Notes: a model not told the origin generated them from the sequence alone. 20,856 nt of DNA from Thelonectria olida (GCA_020736575.1 JAGPYM010000133.1:1-20856); one strand, 5' to 3'. Shown: positions 8,541-18,320, counted from the stretch's first letter. Translations and numbers: made by a program.

Positions 8541-9753
8541 CTAGGCGGCACGTACGCCCTCAATGTTTCTCAAGACAACAGCTTCTAAGGATGTCCATCC
8601 GGGTTGGCCTAGGTCACGCAAGATCTGTTCAGCTCGATCTCTAGACTGAAATTCATTGAGGTCTTCTCCGCCGTTGAAATCATCAGGAAATGTCTTCTCG
8701 GGTTCAAACTTGCGGAAAACTGCAAGAATGCTGTCCCAGCTGAATTGACCAGCAACCCCAAAGATGCGCTCTTCACTCACACCTGGGTGGATTGCTCCAG
8801 CTACATGAAGTCTTCCAACGTCTGACGAATCAACGAAATATTCTGGTTCCGTATTAGCAACCTGGCTTTTTAGCGAATAGACTGAGCGCATACGTGGGTC
8901 GAGATTCTGGTGGTCCCAACCAACTTCTCCCTTGTAAAGACGAGCGATCATCCCTGACGTGCTTGGATAGCCCTGCTTTTGCAGGTGGAGGGTTTTCCCA
9001 AAGACCATATTTGGCAAGACTGGTTTGTGATTATTAGCATTATGGACTCAATTGTTCCTCGAGATGGAGAGATACCTGTGTTGACGATGAGATCAGGACG
9101 TTCGGTCTTGTGTTCTTTGTAATACTTCCACACCGCTTGCTCTGCCTGAGCCTTGCTCGCTACATACACATAATAAGGCTGTCTTGGGTCATCGAGTGGG
9201 TTGGACCACGCAAGCTTGACCAAGTCCTCGGTGTAGGTATCTTTTGTGACCACCACTTTGGGTAGACCGCGGATCGACACCACTGCTGCGGCCGAGGAAG
9301 AGGTGTAAACGAACCGCTTAACACTTGGCTCGGAATGAGCAGCCTTGAGGGCGGTGAGTGCACCACTAATAACCTGAGGGACGACAATATTTGGATCCGC
9401 CTCAGATGGCATAACAGACGCTACGTGCACGACGGCTGTTACGCCTAAAGCCAGCCACGTTAGCACTAGTACAAGCACAGACAGCTGACACTTTACTGAC
9501 CCTTGATTGCTTCATTATATGCATCATCGGCACCCATATCAGGAACGACCACAAGCTCGAACAAATGCTTGCCGTATTTCTCATCAAAGACTTCCTTAAG
9601 CCAAGCTGATTTAGCACCGTCGCGAACCGTACCTCGGACTCTGTACCCATGTGCAAGAAACTGATCGGCAACATTGGAGGCAACCCATCCATTGGCTCCA
9701 GTTACGAGAATTGTAGAGCCTTTTGGAATTGCAGGAGTGCCGAAAGGAGTCAT
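8541..9753 (-). CDS. Extended-SDR NAD(P)-dependent reductase (aldehyde/ketoreductase, Gre2/dihydroflavonol-reductase-like), three exons
   Basis: Exons are 9753-9501, 9444-9076 and 9019-8541, joined by two 56-bp introns. The total is 1101 bp, giving 366 residues, a normal length for the family. Near the N-terminus STILVTGANGWVASNV (TGANGWVA at residues 18-25) is the TGxxGxxA cofactor loop of extended short-chain dehydrogenases. YTSSSAA (131-137) supplies the catalytic Ser. YVASK (178-182) is the YxxxK active site. VHVASVMPSEADPN and the C-terminal FGQ/LGQPGWTSLE-type ending are typical of fungal aldehyde reductase II/Gre2-like proteins. These reduce aldehydes, ketones or flavonol-like substrates with NADPH; the true substrate cannot be read from sequence. 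I chose ATG 9753 (context AAGAAAATGAC) rather than an in-frame ATG at 9834, because the extra 27 residues do not resemble the family. The gene appears intact. Confidence 0.93.
9020..9075 (-). other. Intron 2 of the SDR gene (56 bp)
   Basis: The donor is GTATCT, the branch-like site TGCTAATA lies at 9039-9032, and the acceptor is ACCAG. Splicing joins VNT to VLPN in phase 1 and restores the NTVLPN motif seen in the family. Confidence 0.92.
9445..9500 (-). other. Intron 1 of the SDR gene (56 bp)
   Basis: The donor is GTCAGT, the branch site GCTAAC lies at 9464-9459, and the acceptor is CTTTAG. Splicing joins EAIK to GVTAVVHVAS in phase 1, the expected second beta-alpha unit of the Rossmann fold. 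Confidence 0.92.
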
Positions 9754-9850
9754 TTTCTTGGTGTTTGAACGAATTGAGACGATGTTTGGTATCTGGTGAG
9801 TGTGTTGAGATGGAGTAGCCGATGTGCACTTCAATAATCAAGAATTCTCC

Positions 9851-9860
9851 TATCTTATAC
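9851..9860 (-). promoter_or_regulatory. TATA-like element upstream of the SDR gene
   Basis: The minus strand reads GTATAAGATA about 100 bp upstream of the chosen ATG. It is followed by an A/C-rich leader (ACACACTCACC, CAAACATCGTC) typical of fungal 5' untranslated regions. The position is plausible, but the call rests on the motif alone. Confidence 0.4.
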
Positions 9861-10519
9861 TCATTTCTCACGATGTTGTTCTGCATGATTTTGAAATAAG
9901 TTCCCGAGATTGTTCATCCGTAAACCATGTTGTGTATCTGAGTCGGCGCAATTATTCTCCCGACCATGTGAGGCGGAAAGACAGTGTTGCCATCACGCAA
10001 TAGTGACTGGGCGGAGTTTGAGAACTCCGCATTGACTGCGGACTTATGATTGAAGGCCTGCTGGACCCAATTTATACTGTTACACAGCATGATTGATAAC
10101 GCAAGGTTGGCATCTCGCTCCATAAAGAACAACCCATTATACTGATACTACGCGTTAATTAACATGCCGCAAACCACACTTTGGCTAGCTTTGCTCTCAG
10201 ATGGATATTTTAGCAGTGTATATTCTTTAGATCGTGAAGAGGAGCACATTTGAATCTGATTTTGTGACTTGCTTTCAACTCCATAGCTTGTCAACTCTAA
10301 GGCACACAATGGTGGCATTAACACCTACTAGCAATCAACAGACCTAAATTCTCCATGTCTATGCAGCTTCTTCCTATTATGGGATTCAGTGACTAACTGC
10401 GAAAATACAAGAACATTTCCACCTCCCGGCCTGTGTGATATTTCCCCATTACATCTTCTTAGCATGCATTCAGTCTTATCCAATCCCACAAAAGACATGT
10501 ACTTGTCTGCTTTATAGCT
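9861..10519. other. Divergent intergenic region, no gene seen
   Basis: It lies between the reductase (minus) and the secreted-protein relic (plus) and would contain both promoters. Short frames here (72 codons minus at 9914-10132, 68 codons minus at 10328-10534) show no recognisable motif. Confidence 0.5.
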
Positions 10520-10973
10520 GTGCCTTGTTATCAAACATGCTTCTCTCCTTTACTGCCTGCGGTCTTCAAGACCTGCATAGCTTGTGCCTTCGATGCAACA
10601 TCCGTTATGAGCGCCCCTCCGGACACAGTTGAAGAGCGTGCTGCCCTTCAGTATTTCACCCCTTCAGGCACTAGGAAGCCCGCCGTCAACAACGGCGCCA
10701 TCTCCTTCACCAACTCTGGCGATGTTTCTAAGAGTTTCCATAATAACAGAAGCGACTTCAATGCTCTTTTGACATCCACTTATTCCGATGCGGCCGAAGG
10801 TAAGCAGTGCTAATTCGCCTTCCATGTCGACAGCACAGCCAAACCTTGAAGCAGTAAGAAGCTTGACCCCAGGACCCAAGAGCGGATTAGGCTCGAGAGA
10901 CCAATACAACATTCACGTTGGCCGTCTCTTGGTCTCCGAGAGGGGCCTTAGCCACATGGGATGTTATGTGTAA
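10520..10973 (+). pseudogene. Decayed small secreted protein gene, But2 C-terminal-domain-like
   Basis: A frame from ATG 10520 gives a Cys/Leu-rich hydrophobic start (FSPLLPAVFKTCIACAF). It then gives SAPPDTVEERAALQYFTPSG, NGAISFTNSGDVSKSF, and DFNALLTSTYSDAAEGKQC before TAA 10811-10813. Beyond that stop the same frame continues FAFHVDSTAKP, meets TGA 10847-10849, then SSKKLDP. In another frame, DQYNIHVGRLLV follows, ending at TAA 10971-10973. The order GKxC.FAFH.DSTA...KKLD...NxHVGRL fits the secreted fungal But2-type domain as I know it, so the gene appears broken by two stops and a frameshift. An alternative is a 55-bp intron, 10800-10854 (GTAAGC donor, TGCTAAT branch, GCAG acceptor), which also joins the two frames. 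That intron would remove the GKQC/FAFHVD core, so I favour decay. The initiator is also uncertain: ATG 10538 is one base out of frame. Confidence 0.55.
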
Positions 10974-11164
10974 TTCTTATCTGACCAAGCAGACGCCATG
11001 AAAAGCCGCTGGAGCTCAGGAGGGCTTCGAACGGGTTGGTAGTGTGATAATGACACACTAAGGCCAGGTTTCACTTCACGTTAAAACACTCATGTCCAGT
11101 TTAGATTTGGAGCTCAATCTTGATTATTTCGTCAACTTTGTGCCATTACTTCCAGTGCCTACAA
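10974..11164. other. Convergent intergenic gap, nothing seen
   Basis: A short spacer lies between the plus-strand secreted-protein relic and the minus-strand hydrophilic-protein gene. No frame, RNA gene or repeat is recognisable. Confidence 0.5.
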
Positions 11165-11792
11165 TCACGGATTTTCTGCTTCCCGGCTGGACTGGGTCAC
11201 GCTTTCGGGAGGAATCAATCCCTCAGCGGAGGTAATGTCGGGAACACCCTTAGGAACGTAGTAGTCGTCGCCTTTAAAGGTTGAACCGCCCGGCCCTGGC
11301 GGGTTCGCTCCAACGTTTGCTCGCGTTGCCTCTTGACCCTCTCTCATGATGTTTCTTCCACTGCCCAACCCTTCGGTTGCCGATATACGCGCACCTTCGA
11401 CATCATTGTCATTCTGGCCACCCTGTTCTTGGTATGATTGAGAGATTTTGTCACCTGGGCCGCCTTCACCCTCGTATTGTCCGCCTCGAGCTTGACTGAG
11501 TGAGTTAATATGATGCCGTGTTAATTACATGGCAAGTCGTAGCTTACCAGCCGCGATCATCGACGACACTACCTTCACTGGGCCGGATTCGCTTGTTATA
11601 TCCTCGATTGGTGCTCAGCTCATCACCTTGCTCAATCTGTCCGTTATTGAAGTTCTGTTCCACGGATGAGTCTACTCCCGCATTGTCAAGACCCAGTGAT
11701 CGGCCATTGCCAGTCTTGGCCTGGTAGGTGTTAAGGTCAGCTTCGGCCTGCTGTGCGATCTTATAATAATCTGTTATATTGTTTTCCCGCAA
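11165..11792 (-). CDS. Hydrophilic, probably disordered protein, two exons, 5' end lost at the AT block
   Basis: The exons seen are 11792-11548 and 11495-11165, joined by a 52-bp intron. The first contains AEADLNTYQAKTGNGRSLGL and ends VVDDRG. The second contains GEGGPGDKISQSYQEQGGQN, then GSGRNIMREGQEATRANVG, GDDYYVPKGVPDITSAEG and a C-terminal SVTQSSREAENP. The product is rich in Gly, Asn, Gln, Asp and Glu, has no membrane segment, and looks intrinsically disordered, like stress-related hydrophilins. I do not recognise a named family. No ATG start is present: reading upstream, the frame passes ITDYYKIAQQ and dissolves into AT-rich sequence at about 11780. The first exon is therefore cut off or overwritten there. 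The remaining frame is clean, so loss of the 5' end may be recent, or an upstream exon may lie beyond the damage. Function is unknown. Confidence 0.65.
11496..11547 (-). other. Intron of the hydrophilic-protein gene (52 bp)
   Basis: The donor is GTAAGC, a TTAAC branch-like site lies near the 3' end, and the acceptor is CTCAG. Splicing keeps one continuous hydrophilic frame (VVDDRG then QARGGQYEGEGG, phase 2). Confidence 0.85.
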
Positions 11793-12590
11793 AATTGTTA
11801 AAAATGTTACTATTAAAAAGAATAAAATAGTATAAAAGCCTATAGATTTAGCGATTTTAGCTGCTAGATTTACTAATAAATATATTAAATATTTAGTACT
11901 ATTTTAAGTATAGAGCTACTATTTTATATATATAATATATTTAATATACTTTATACATTCTAGTATAGCTAGAAGCTTAGCTTAGTAGCTAGAATTTAAA
12001 TACTAGGTTTAACTACTTTTATATTTTAAATATTTATTTTAAAAGCTTATTTAAACTTTTTTTAATTTTCACTTTTAAAAGTAAAATTATAAAATAGTAT
12101 TAGCTTTTTAATAAGTTAGATTTTACTTTTAAAAGGAAAACTTTATTATTAAACTAATTAATATAATAAAATAACTTATTATAAAATTATATAAAATATA
12201 TTTACTTCTATTTATATAAAATATAAATAATTATTATATTATATAATATACTCTTTTATAAATTATTAAAAAGGTAAAATAAAAATATTAAATATTATAC
12301 TATTTAAAGAAAATATAATATAAGTTATAATAAATAAAAAGTAATAAAAAGCTATTAAATTAAATAGTAAAAATAATAATAAAAGCTATTAAATAATAGT
12401 TTTTAAAAAATAGATTTATATATTAATAAGTAAGTTTATATATATATAATAGTAAAAATGCCTATTAATATTATATATTTACTTAAAAATAAATAAGAAC
12501 TATTAGTTAAATTACTAATATATTATAAATTTCTATTAGCTTATAAAAATTTAAAAGAAATTTAAAAGTAGTTTTAATTTATAATAAATA
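11793..12590. repeat. AT-saturated RIP-mutated flank into which the LTR element is inserted
   Basis: It has the same composition signature as 2655-6708. No frame or element terminus is recognisable. The LTR retroelement begins immediately to the right, so this is older or separately mutated repeat DNA that served as its insertion target. Confidence 0.75.
12586..12590. repeat. Left target-site duplication, AAATA
   Basis: AAATA directly precedes the left LTR and is matched by AAATA at 20791-20795 directly after the right LTR. Five bases is the usual duplication length for Ty3/gypsy elements. In AT-rich DNA a chance match is possible, but it falls exactly where LTR homology ends. Confidence 0.65.
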
Positions 12591-12936
12591 TATAAGGGGC
12601 TAGACCCAAGTTCCATATAACTAAAGATGGCCTTAATATTAAATATTTAATACTAAAGAAAAAAAAGGGAAAGGCATTCTAGCTAGGTCCTAGTAAAGGC
12701 TTAAATACCTAGTAGCTGCTTGCCTTTTAAAGTAGTAGGCCCTTAAGGTAGTAGCCCCTTAAGGTAGCAGCCCCTTAAGGTTATAGTCCCTTAAAGTTAA
12801 TTAGAATAACCTAATAAAGTTATTACTACCTCACAGCCATCCCGGTGGCCTATGCCTTTAGGAACGGCCGCAGCCTTTTAAGTTATAATATTTTATAGCA
12901 GTAGCCCGGAATAACTATTAGGCTATGCTTATAATA
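12591..12936 (-). repeat. 3' LTR of the retroelement (346 bp)
   Basis: It aligns without gaps to 20445-20790. By hand I count about 37 differences, all transitions. Homology stops sharply at both ends, where transversions begin. On the plus strand it starts TATAA and ends TAATA, which RIP would produce from the canonical TG...CA ends. It holds four 16-bp repeats (12734-12797) and the GC-rich core ACGGCCGCAGCC (12864-12875). Confidence 0.93.
12734..12797. repeat. 16-bp tandem repeat with CCTTAAGG palindrome inside the LTR
   Basis: Units at 12734, 12750, 12766 and 12782 follow (A/T)G(T/C)AG(C/G)CCCTTAAGGT. The same array lies in the other LTR at 20588-20651. The palindromic core could be a binding site for a host or element regulator; this is inference only. 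Confidence 0.75.
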
Positions 12937-12953
12937 TTATCCCCCCCTTTTCT
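12937..12953 (-). other. Polypurine tract
   Basis: The minus strand reads AGAAAAGGGGGGGATAA directly against the inner edge of the 3' LTR. This is the plus-strand DNA primer site of LTR retroelements. It fixes the element's orientation independently of the coding motifs. All-purine G runs contain no CpA or TpG, so RIP cannot destroy them, which explains its survival. Confidence 0.85.
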
Positions 12954-15599
12954 AGCTGCCTTACTATTAGGTCTTTATAGCCTTACTATCTCTTTTTAAT
13001 TTATAAAATAAATACCTATTTTATTATTTCCCGGCCTATATTTTATATTAGTAGTTTTATTATATATTATTTATATTTAAATAGAGAGTTATATTATTTC
13101 TTATAATATTACTTTTAATAGGCTTTAAATAACTTTTTTTAAATTATTATAATAAATACTATCTAATTATAATATAAATACTACCTATTATATATTTATT
13201 TTATTTTATTATTTATTTAAATTAATAAGAATTACTATTTATTTTATTATTTAATATATTTATTAATAGGTTATTATTTTATTACTATTTAACTTAGCTA
13301 ATTCCTACTTATTTATTCTATTTAACTGCCCTATTAAAATATATATTATAAATAGCCTTTTTAAATTAATAGCTATTTATAAATTAATTATTATTACCTA
13401 TTTGCAAGTAATCTTATAACTTATAAATAGCCCTTTTACTAGCTTTTTTAAGATTTATTTTTCCTTTTTTTAATAATTTTATTTTTACTTATAAGTTTAT
13501 TACTATTTAGCTAGCTTTTAAATATTATTCTATTTAGTTTTTAATAACTTATAGCTAACTTATAAGTAGTTATAACTTACTTTTTACTTATTTTTAGCTT
13601 TTTCTCTTTTTAACTACTATTATAATATATATCTCCTATTTTTATTTAAAATTATTACTAATTTACTTAGGCCTAATTATATTTTCTACCTTAAGTATAC
13701 TATTAACTAAAAGCCTAATTAAACTACTATTATGAAATAAAAGTCTATTTTAAAAAAGCCTATTACTAGCTATAATATTTATACCTTTTATAAGTTTAAT
13801 TATTAGTTACTATTAAGTTTTAACTAACTTATTTAATAGCTACTTTAAGCAAGTGCTAATATTATAAGAAAAATAGCAAACCTTATAATTAGATTTATTT
13901 TATAATACTTTTATTATAGCCTTACTAACTTTTTTATAGCTCCCTTATAAATATATTTTTATATTTTAAGCTCTTATTATCTTTTAATATAACTTTATAT
14001 ATAAGTCTACTTTTATAATTAGTAATTTTTATTATTATATAAACTTTTAATATATTTTACTACCTAGTTGCCTTGCTCTATTTCTATTAGTTTAAATACC
14101 CTTAGACCCACTTTAACCTTTTTTAAACTTTCCTTTTTTATTTAACCTTTTTAGCCCCCCTTACTTTTTTAACCCTTATATCTATTTAACTTACTTTTTA
14201 TTTTTAAATTTTCCTTATAGCCTTTTAAGTAACTATTTGAATTATTACTATTATATATAATAGCTCCTAAAGCCATAGCTTATAAGCATCTAATTAGATT
14301 GTTTTAATAAATTACTTATTATTATTATTAAAATAGTTTTTTTTTTCCCTTTTAAAAAGTTATATAAGGTTTTTAATTTCCTATTTAAGGAAGTTATAAT
14401 AGTATTAATATATATTAGGTCTTTTAATTAGAATCTTATAACTTAAAATAATTAAATTAATCTTTTAATTAATATTTAGTAATATATTTATATTAAGTAA
14501 TATAAGAATGCCTAGGAGTTATAATTCCTTTAAGTGCCTATTAAGGTCTCTTATTAGCTTAATATACTTAAGGAAATTTATATATTTTAATATATAGCAA
14601 GTAGTTATATAGCTTTTATTATTTAGTTAGATTATATTATATTTAATTAATAAGAAGTTAGGCATTTTAACTATTATATATTATATTATTAGTTAAGTTA
14701 TATAAACTAGAGTTAAATAGAGAGGTACTTTTATATTAAAGGCTTAAAATAAGATTCCTTAAGTAAGGTTTATTTAATAGGGACTTTTATTTAAAACTAA
14801 TTATAAGCCCTATTAAAAAGCTTATTATAATAAATATAAGGCTAGAGTTTAGCTTATATTAACCTTTATTATATATTTAAATTATTAGCCTTTTTAATAA
14901 TAATAATATATAAGTCTACTAATAATTATAAAATAAATAAGGTAAATAACTTTTATTTTATTACTTATTTATTACTAACTTACTAAAAGGATATTAAAGC
15001 TATTATTACTATAAGCTATTATGCCTTTTAAAAGCTTAAGTATAATAATAAGTTTAAATATACTTATATTACTACTTATACTCTTATTATTACTAAATAA
15101 TATAAGACTTATAATATTACTAAAGCCTAGTAGCTTATTACTATTAATACTTTTTATATTTTAATTAATATTAGTAACTCCTTTTACTACCTTATTATAA
15201 AAATACCTCTGGGTATTATATATACTATTAGTTTAATTATTAAGTTTTTACCTTTTACTTTCCCCACTTATATTAGGCCTATTAAACTAAATAAGTATTT
15301 ATAGAAATTTAAAAAGAATATATTTAAAAATAAATTAAAAGCTAAATAATAGCTTAGCTACCTTATTATAATATTTCTATTAATTTATTATATAATATAA
15401 TTAGATAGTACTAGCCCTTAGGCTAAAAATAGATTATACTTTTTAAAACTAAAAAATAATATTTCTAATTATTAGTTATACTTTTATAATTTGTTTTTTT
15501 ATTATAATTTTATTAGCTTTTTTACTAGATATTTATTAAAAGGACTATTATTTATACTAGCCTTATTATAATACTATTTAAACTAATTTAATATAACTA
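12954..15599. other. 2.6 kb of unassigned element interior between the chromodomain and the polypurine tract
   Basis: It is AT-saturated, with stops in every frame on both strands. I found no motif I can name. Typical Ty3/gypsy elements have a much shorter 3' untranslated region, so this may be a long 3' region, an extra open reading frame, or a second element nested here. Confidence 0.5.
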
Positions 15600-15740
15600 T
15601 TTATAAAACTAATTCTAATAGCTTTTATATAGGAATTATATATTTAACTTATTAGATTAATATTTAATAATAATACTTATAACTTTACTTTTACTATCTT
15701 ATATATAAGATTTCTTTTACTTTCTATTTATTTTTACTAT
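15600..15740 (-). pseudogene. Probable chromodomain relic at the end of Pol
   Basis: Downstream of the integrase C-terminus, reading through stops gives KINRK*KKSYI*DSKSKVI, then SIIIKY*SNKLNI*FL. These fit the chromodomain pattern xxREWEVEEILDSRxxxxxxxYLVKWxGY...TWEP if Trp became stop, Glu became Lys and Thr became Ile. Each of these is a G-to-A or C-to-T change, but not every position fits (Trp to Tyr does not). Chromodomains direct integration of chromoviruses into heterochromatin. Confidence 0.45.
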
Positions 15741-15769
15741 TAACTTATATTAATAGGGGTTAAAAATTA

Positions 15770-16900
15770 TTATTAAGTTACTTTAATAGAGAGTCTTATA
15801 GTACCCTTTTTAAAAATTAATATAAAAACATAAGAATATTACTTTTAATATATTTAGCTAAATTATATATTTACTAATAACTTATATAATTATATATATA
15901 TAGTATAGCTAGTTTAGCTTTTTTAAAAGCCTTATAAAATAAATATTTATAAGGTTAAGCTATATTTTATTTCCTATTTTAAATCTTTTTATAAGTAATT
16001 ATTACTTATTTATTATATCTTTCTAGTATTACTAGGCTATTATAATATTTATTTAAATAAACTTTATAATTTTATTAAGCTATTTAATTAGCTTTTTTAC
16101 TATTATTTTATTACTATCCTTTAAAATAAATACTATAATTTTACTTATTAGAAATAGGTATATATAGTAATTATATAATATAAAAAATGGCTTATACCTA
16201 TTATTAAGTAATTATAATTATTTAATAAAAGCTATACTATAAGTAATAACCTTTTTAATTTAATTATATAAAGTATATATATACTTATAAATAGGCTTAA
16301 ACTTTCTAATTAATACACTCTAGCCCTCTATTTATTTAGGAGTACTAGGCTATATTTAGCTATTATATAATACTTATAAAATAGTAAAAGTCTATTAAAA
16401 GTTATAGTTTAGTTAGATTTTCTATTACTAATAATAGATTTAAGCATCTTATAAAACTAATAATAATAGTTAAGAAATTGCTATATATATACCTTAGCTT
16501 CTATTAAATTTATAACTTTAAGAGTAATTATATATATTAAGCAGTTTTTAATAACTTAAAGGTATTAGGCACTTCTTTCTCCTATAAGTAGTAGGTCTAT
16601 TATAAAGTTTATAACTAGTTATAATAAGCTTACTATAATATAGAAAGTGGCTTAAGGAGGCCTTATTTTATTTACTTTTAAATTATTAATTAATTATAAA
16701 TATAATAGTTTTATATAAAATAGTAAACTAGTTATAAGATTTCTAGCTAAAAGAATTATTATTAAACTATAACTAGAGTTTCTTCTTTTTTATATATTTG
16801 CTAACTGTTAAATTATATTTAACTTAAATAATATAAGTTTATAATAAGTTTTTTACTTTCTTTTTATAAGTTTTAAACTATTTCCTTAAGACTTATAATT
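15770..16900 (-). pseudogene. Integrase relic (Ty3/gypsy Pol)
   Basis: At 16612-16583 the minus strand reads INFIIDLLLI, matching the catalytic-strand motif MDFIxDLPPS, with the first catalytic Asp now Asn. At 16345-16313 STPK*IEG*S matches the STAYHPxTDGQTE region. At 15975-15929 GNKI*LNLINIYFIRLLKKL matches the GDKVWLxxRNIxTxRPSKKL segment that precedes the integrase C-terminal domain. The spacing between these is close to that of intact integrases. Stops fall at expected Trp, Gln and Arg positions. Confidence 0.8.
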
Positions 16901-17279
16901 AGTCCTAATATACTAGCTAGCCCTTTATATTTAAATTATATTTTACTATTTATACTTATAGGCCAAGCTTAGCTAGAAAGTTATAATATTATTATATTAC
17001 TATTTTAACTGCTTTTTAATAGACCTTATCCTTTTAAACTATTTTTCTTATAATTATTTAAATCTGGGTTTTTAAAAATACTCTAGCTACTTACTATTAA
17101 GTTATAGCTAGCTTTAGAATAAGGGAGGCTATTAGTAGGGCTATATTAATATTAATTAAATCTTCCTACCCTTTTTTTAATTATTTTCTATTTCCTTTAG
17201 CTAATTTACTTATAGTAACTTAATATATTAAGTATTATAGCCTTATAGCTAGGCTTATATTTTAAGTAAAGTTATATTT

Positions 17280-17640
17280 TATAAGTTCTTTACCTACTAG
17301 GCCTAATATTTTAAAAGCTATTATTTTTTATAAAATATTAAAAGTTCTTATAATTTAAAATAATTATAAAAACTTATAACTAATTATATTAAATTTTATT
17401 TTTTAAATAGTTAATTACTACTAGTAGTTTTTATTATAAATAGAATAGTTATATTTAGCTAGTATTAGCTATTATAAGTAAAATGCAATTAATAGTAATA
17501 TTTTTATAAGTCCTTTTAAACTAGCACTCTGCTAATATATAATTAAATAGTTTAGCTTAATTTAAGTTTTCTTATTTCCTTCTATTTAATAAGAACTAGT
17601 ACCTTATAAAAGTAGTATTTTAATATTAAAAAAGCTACTT
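17280..17640 (-). pseudogene. RNase H relic (Ty3/gypsy Pol)
   Basis: It follows the reverse transcriptase immediately. At 17605-17555 the reading KVLVLIK*KEIRKLKLS fits KAPVLxHWxPExxxxLETDAS, the start of the gypsy RNase H domain, with the first catalytic Asp position overwritten. Further on, a YNKNY...TFNIL...ALVGKEL-like trail fits the YDKELLA...DHKNLxYF...RQARWAEL region only loosely. Confidence 0.7.
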
Positions 17641-17839
17641 ATTTATTAAAACTTAAGTAAATATTATATTTTTTTATTAAGTGTAATAGTAGTATTAAAA
17701 TATATAAAAAGTTTAATATAAAAATCTAATAGTATTAGTAAACTTAAGAAAGTTTTATATACTTTTTACTATTATAAGTATAGCCTACTTATAAATAGCT
17801 TACTATTTATTTAAGTTATAAGCTATTTAAAGCCTGCTT

Positions 17840-18320
17840 TATAATAAATCCTAAATATTTAACTTTTTATATTATAAATTTATATTTCTTTAAGTTAAAT
17901 ATAAGTCCTATTATTAAAAGGGTATAAAAACTTATTAAACTTTTATTATATATTCTTTTTTATTTTAAATAAGTAAATAAGTATATTATTTATATATATA
18001 ATAGTAAAATAGTTTAAGTACTATTAAAGGATGCTATTAATATACCTTTAAATATAATAGGTATACTATTAAATTTAAAGGGTATACTAACTATTTAAAA
18101 GATTTAAACTTTATATAAAAAGCTATTTAAGCCTTATGCCTTTAGCTATTTAAATTTTATAAAAGGCTATAATTATATTAAGCTTTATAAACTAATAGGC
18201 CTTATAAATTATAAAAGGTTTTAATAATTAGTAGAGGGAGTAGTAATCTTATTATATAATTATATTAAAAGTATAATAGTTATAATAAAATTAAAGCCAC
18301 CTTTAGCTTTTTTATAAAAA
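17840..18320 (-). pseudogene. Reverse transcriptase relic (Ty3/gypsy Pol)
   Basis: From 18170 down, one frame reads IAFYKI*IAKGIRLK*LFI*, matching IAAFNKIRIAxGEEWKTAFRTR. The same frame keeps register for 66 codons through RYIN to YINNILIY at 17996-17973, which is the YIDDILIY active site with both Asp now Asn (GAY to AAT). After a one-base shift it continues GLIFNLKKYKFII*KVKYLG, then FII (end 17840), matching AGLYxxLxKCEFxVxxVKYLGFII. A VKSI*NFLKFTN stretch at 17769-17734 matches VKGVRSFLGFAN just downstream. Trp and Arg positions became stops, as RIP predicts. Identification as Ty3/gypsy reverse transcriptase is strong; the enzyme is dead. Confidence 0.93.

Noticed and set aside
9754..9834. 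N-terminal extension of the reductase to the upstream ATG at 9834
   Set aside because: The 27 extra residues do not resemble the family, and the DNA looks like a fungal leader. The ATG at 9753 has the better context.
10664..10912. 82-codon minus-strand frame with protein-like composition
   Set aside because: It is antisense to the secreted-protein relic, whose plus-strand motifs are recognisable. It matches no family I know.
11518..11727. Plus-strand 69-codon frame over the hydrophilic-protein exon
   Set aside because: It is a shadow of the spliced minus-strand gene, which has matching splice sites and a clean frame.
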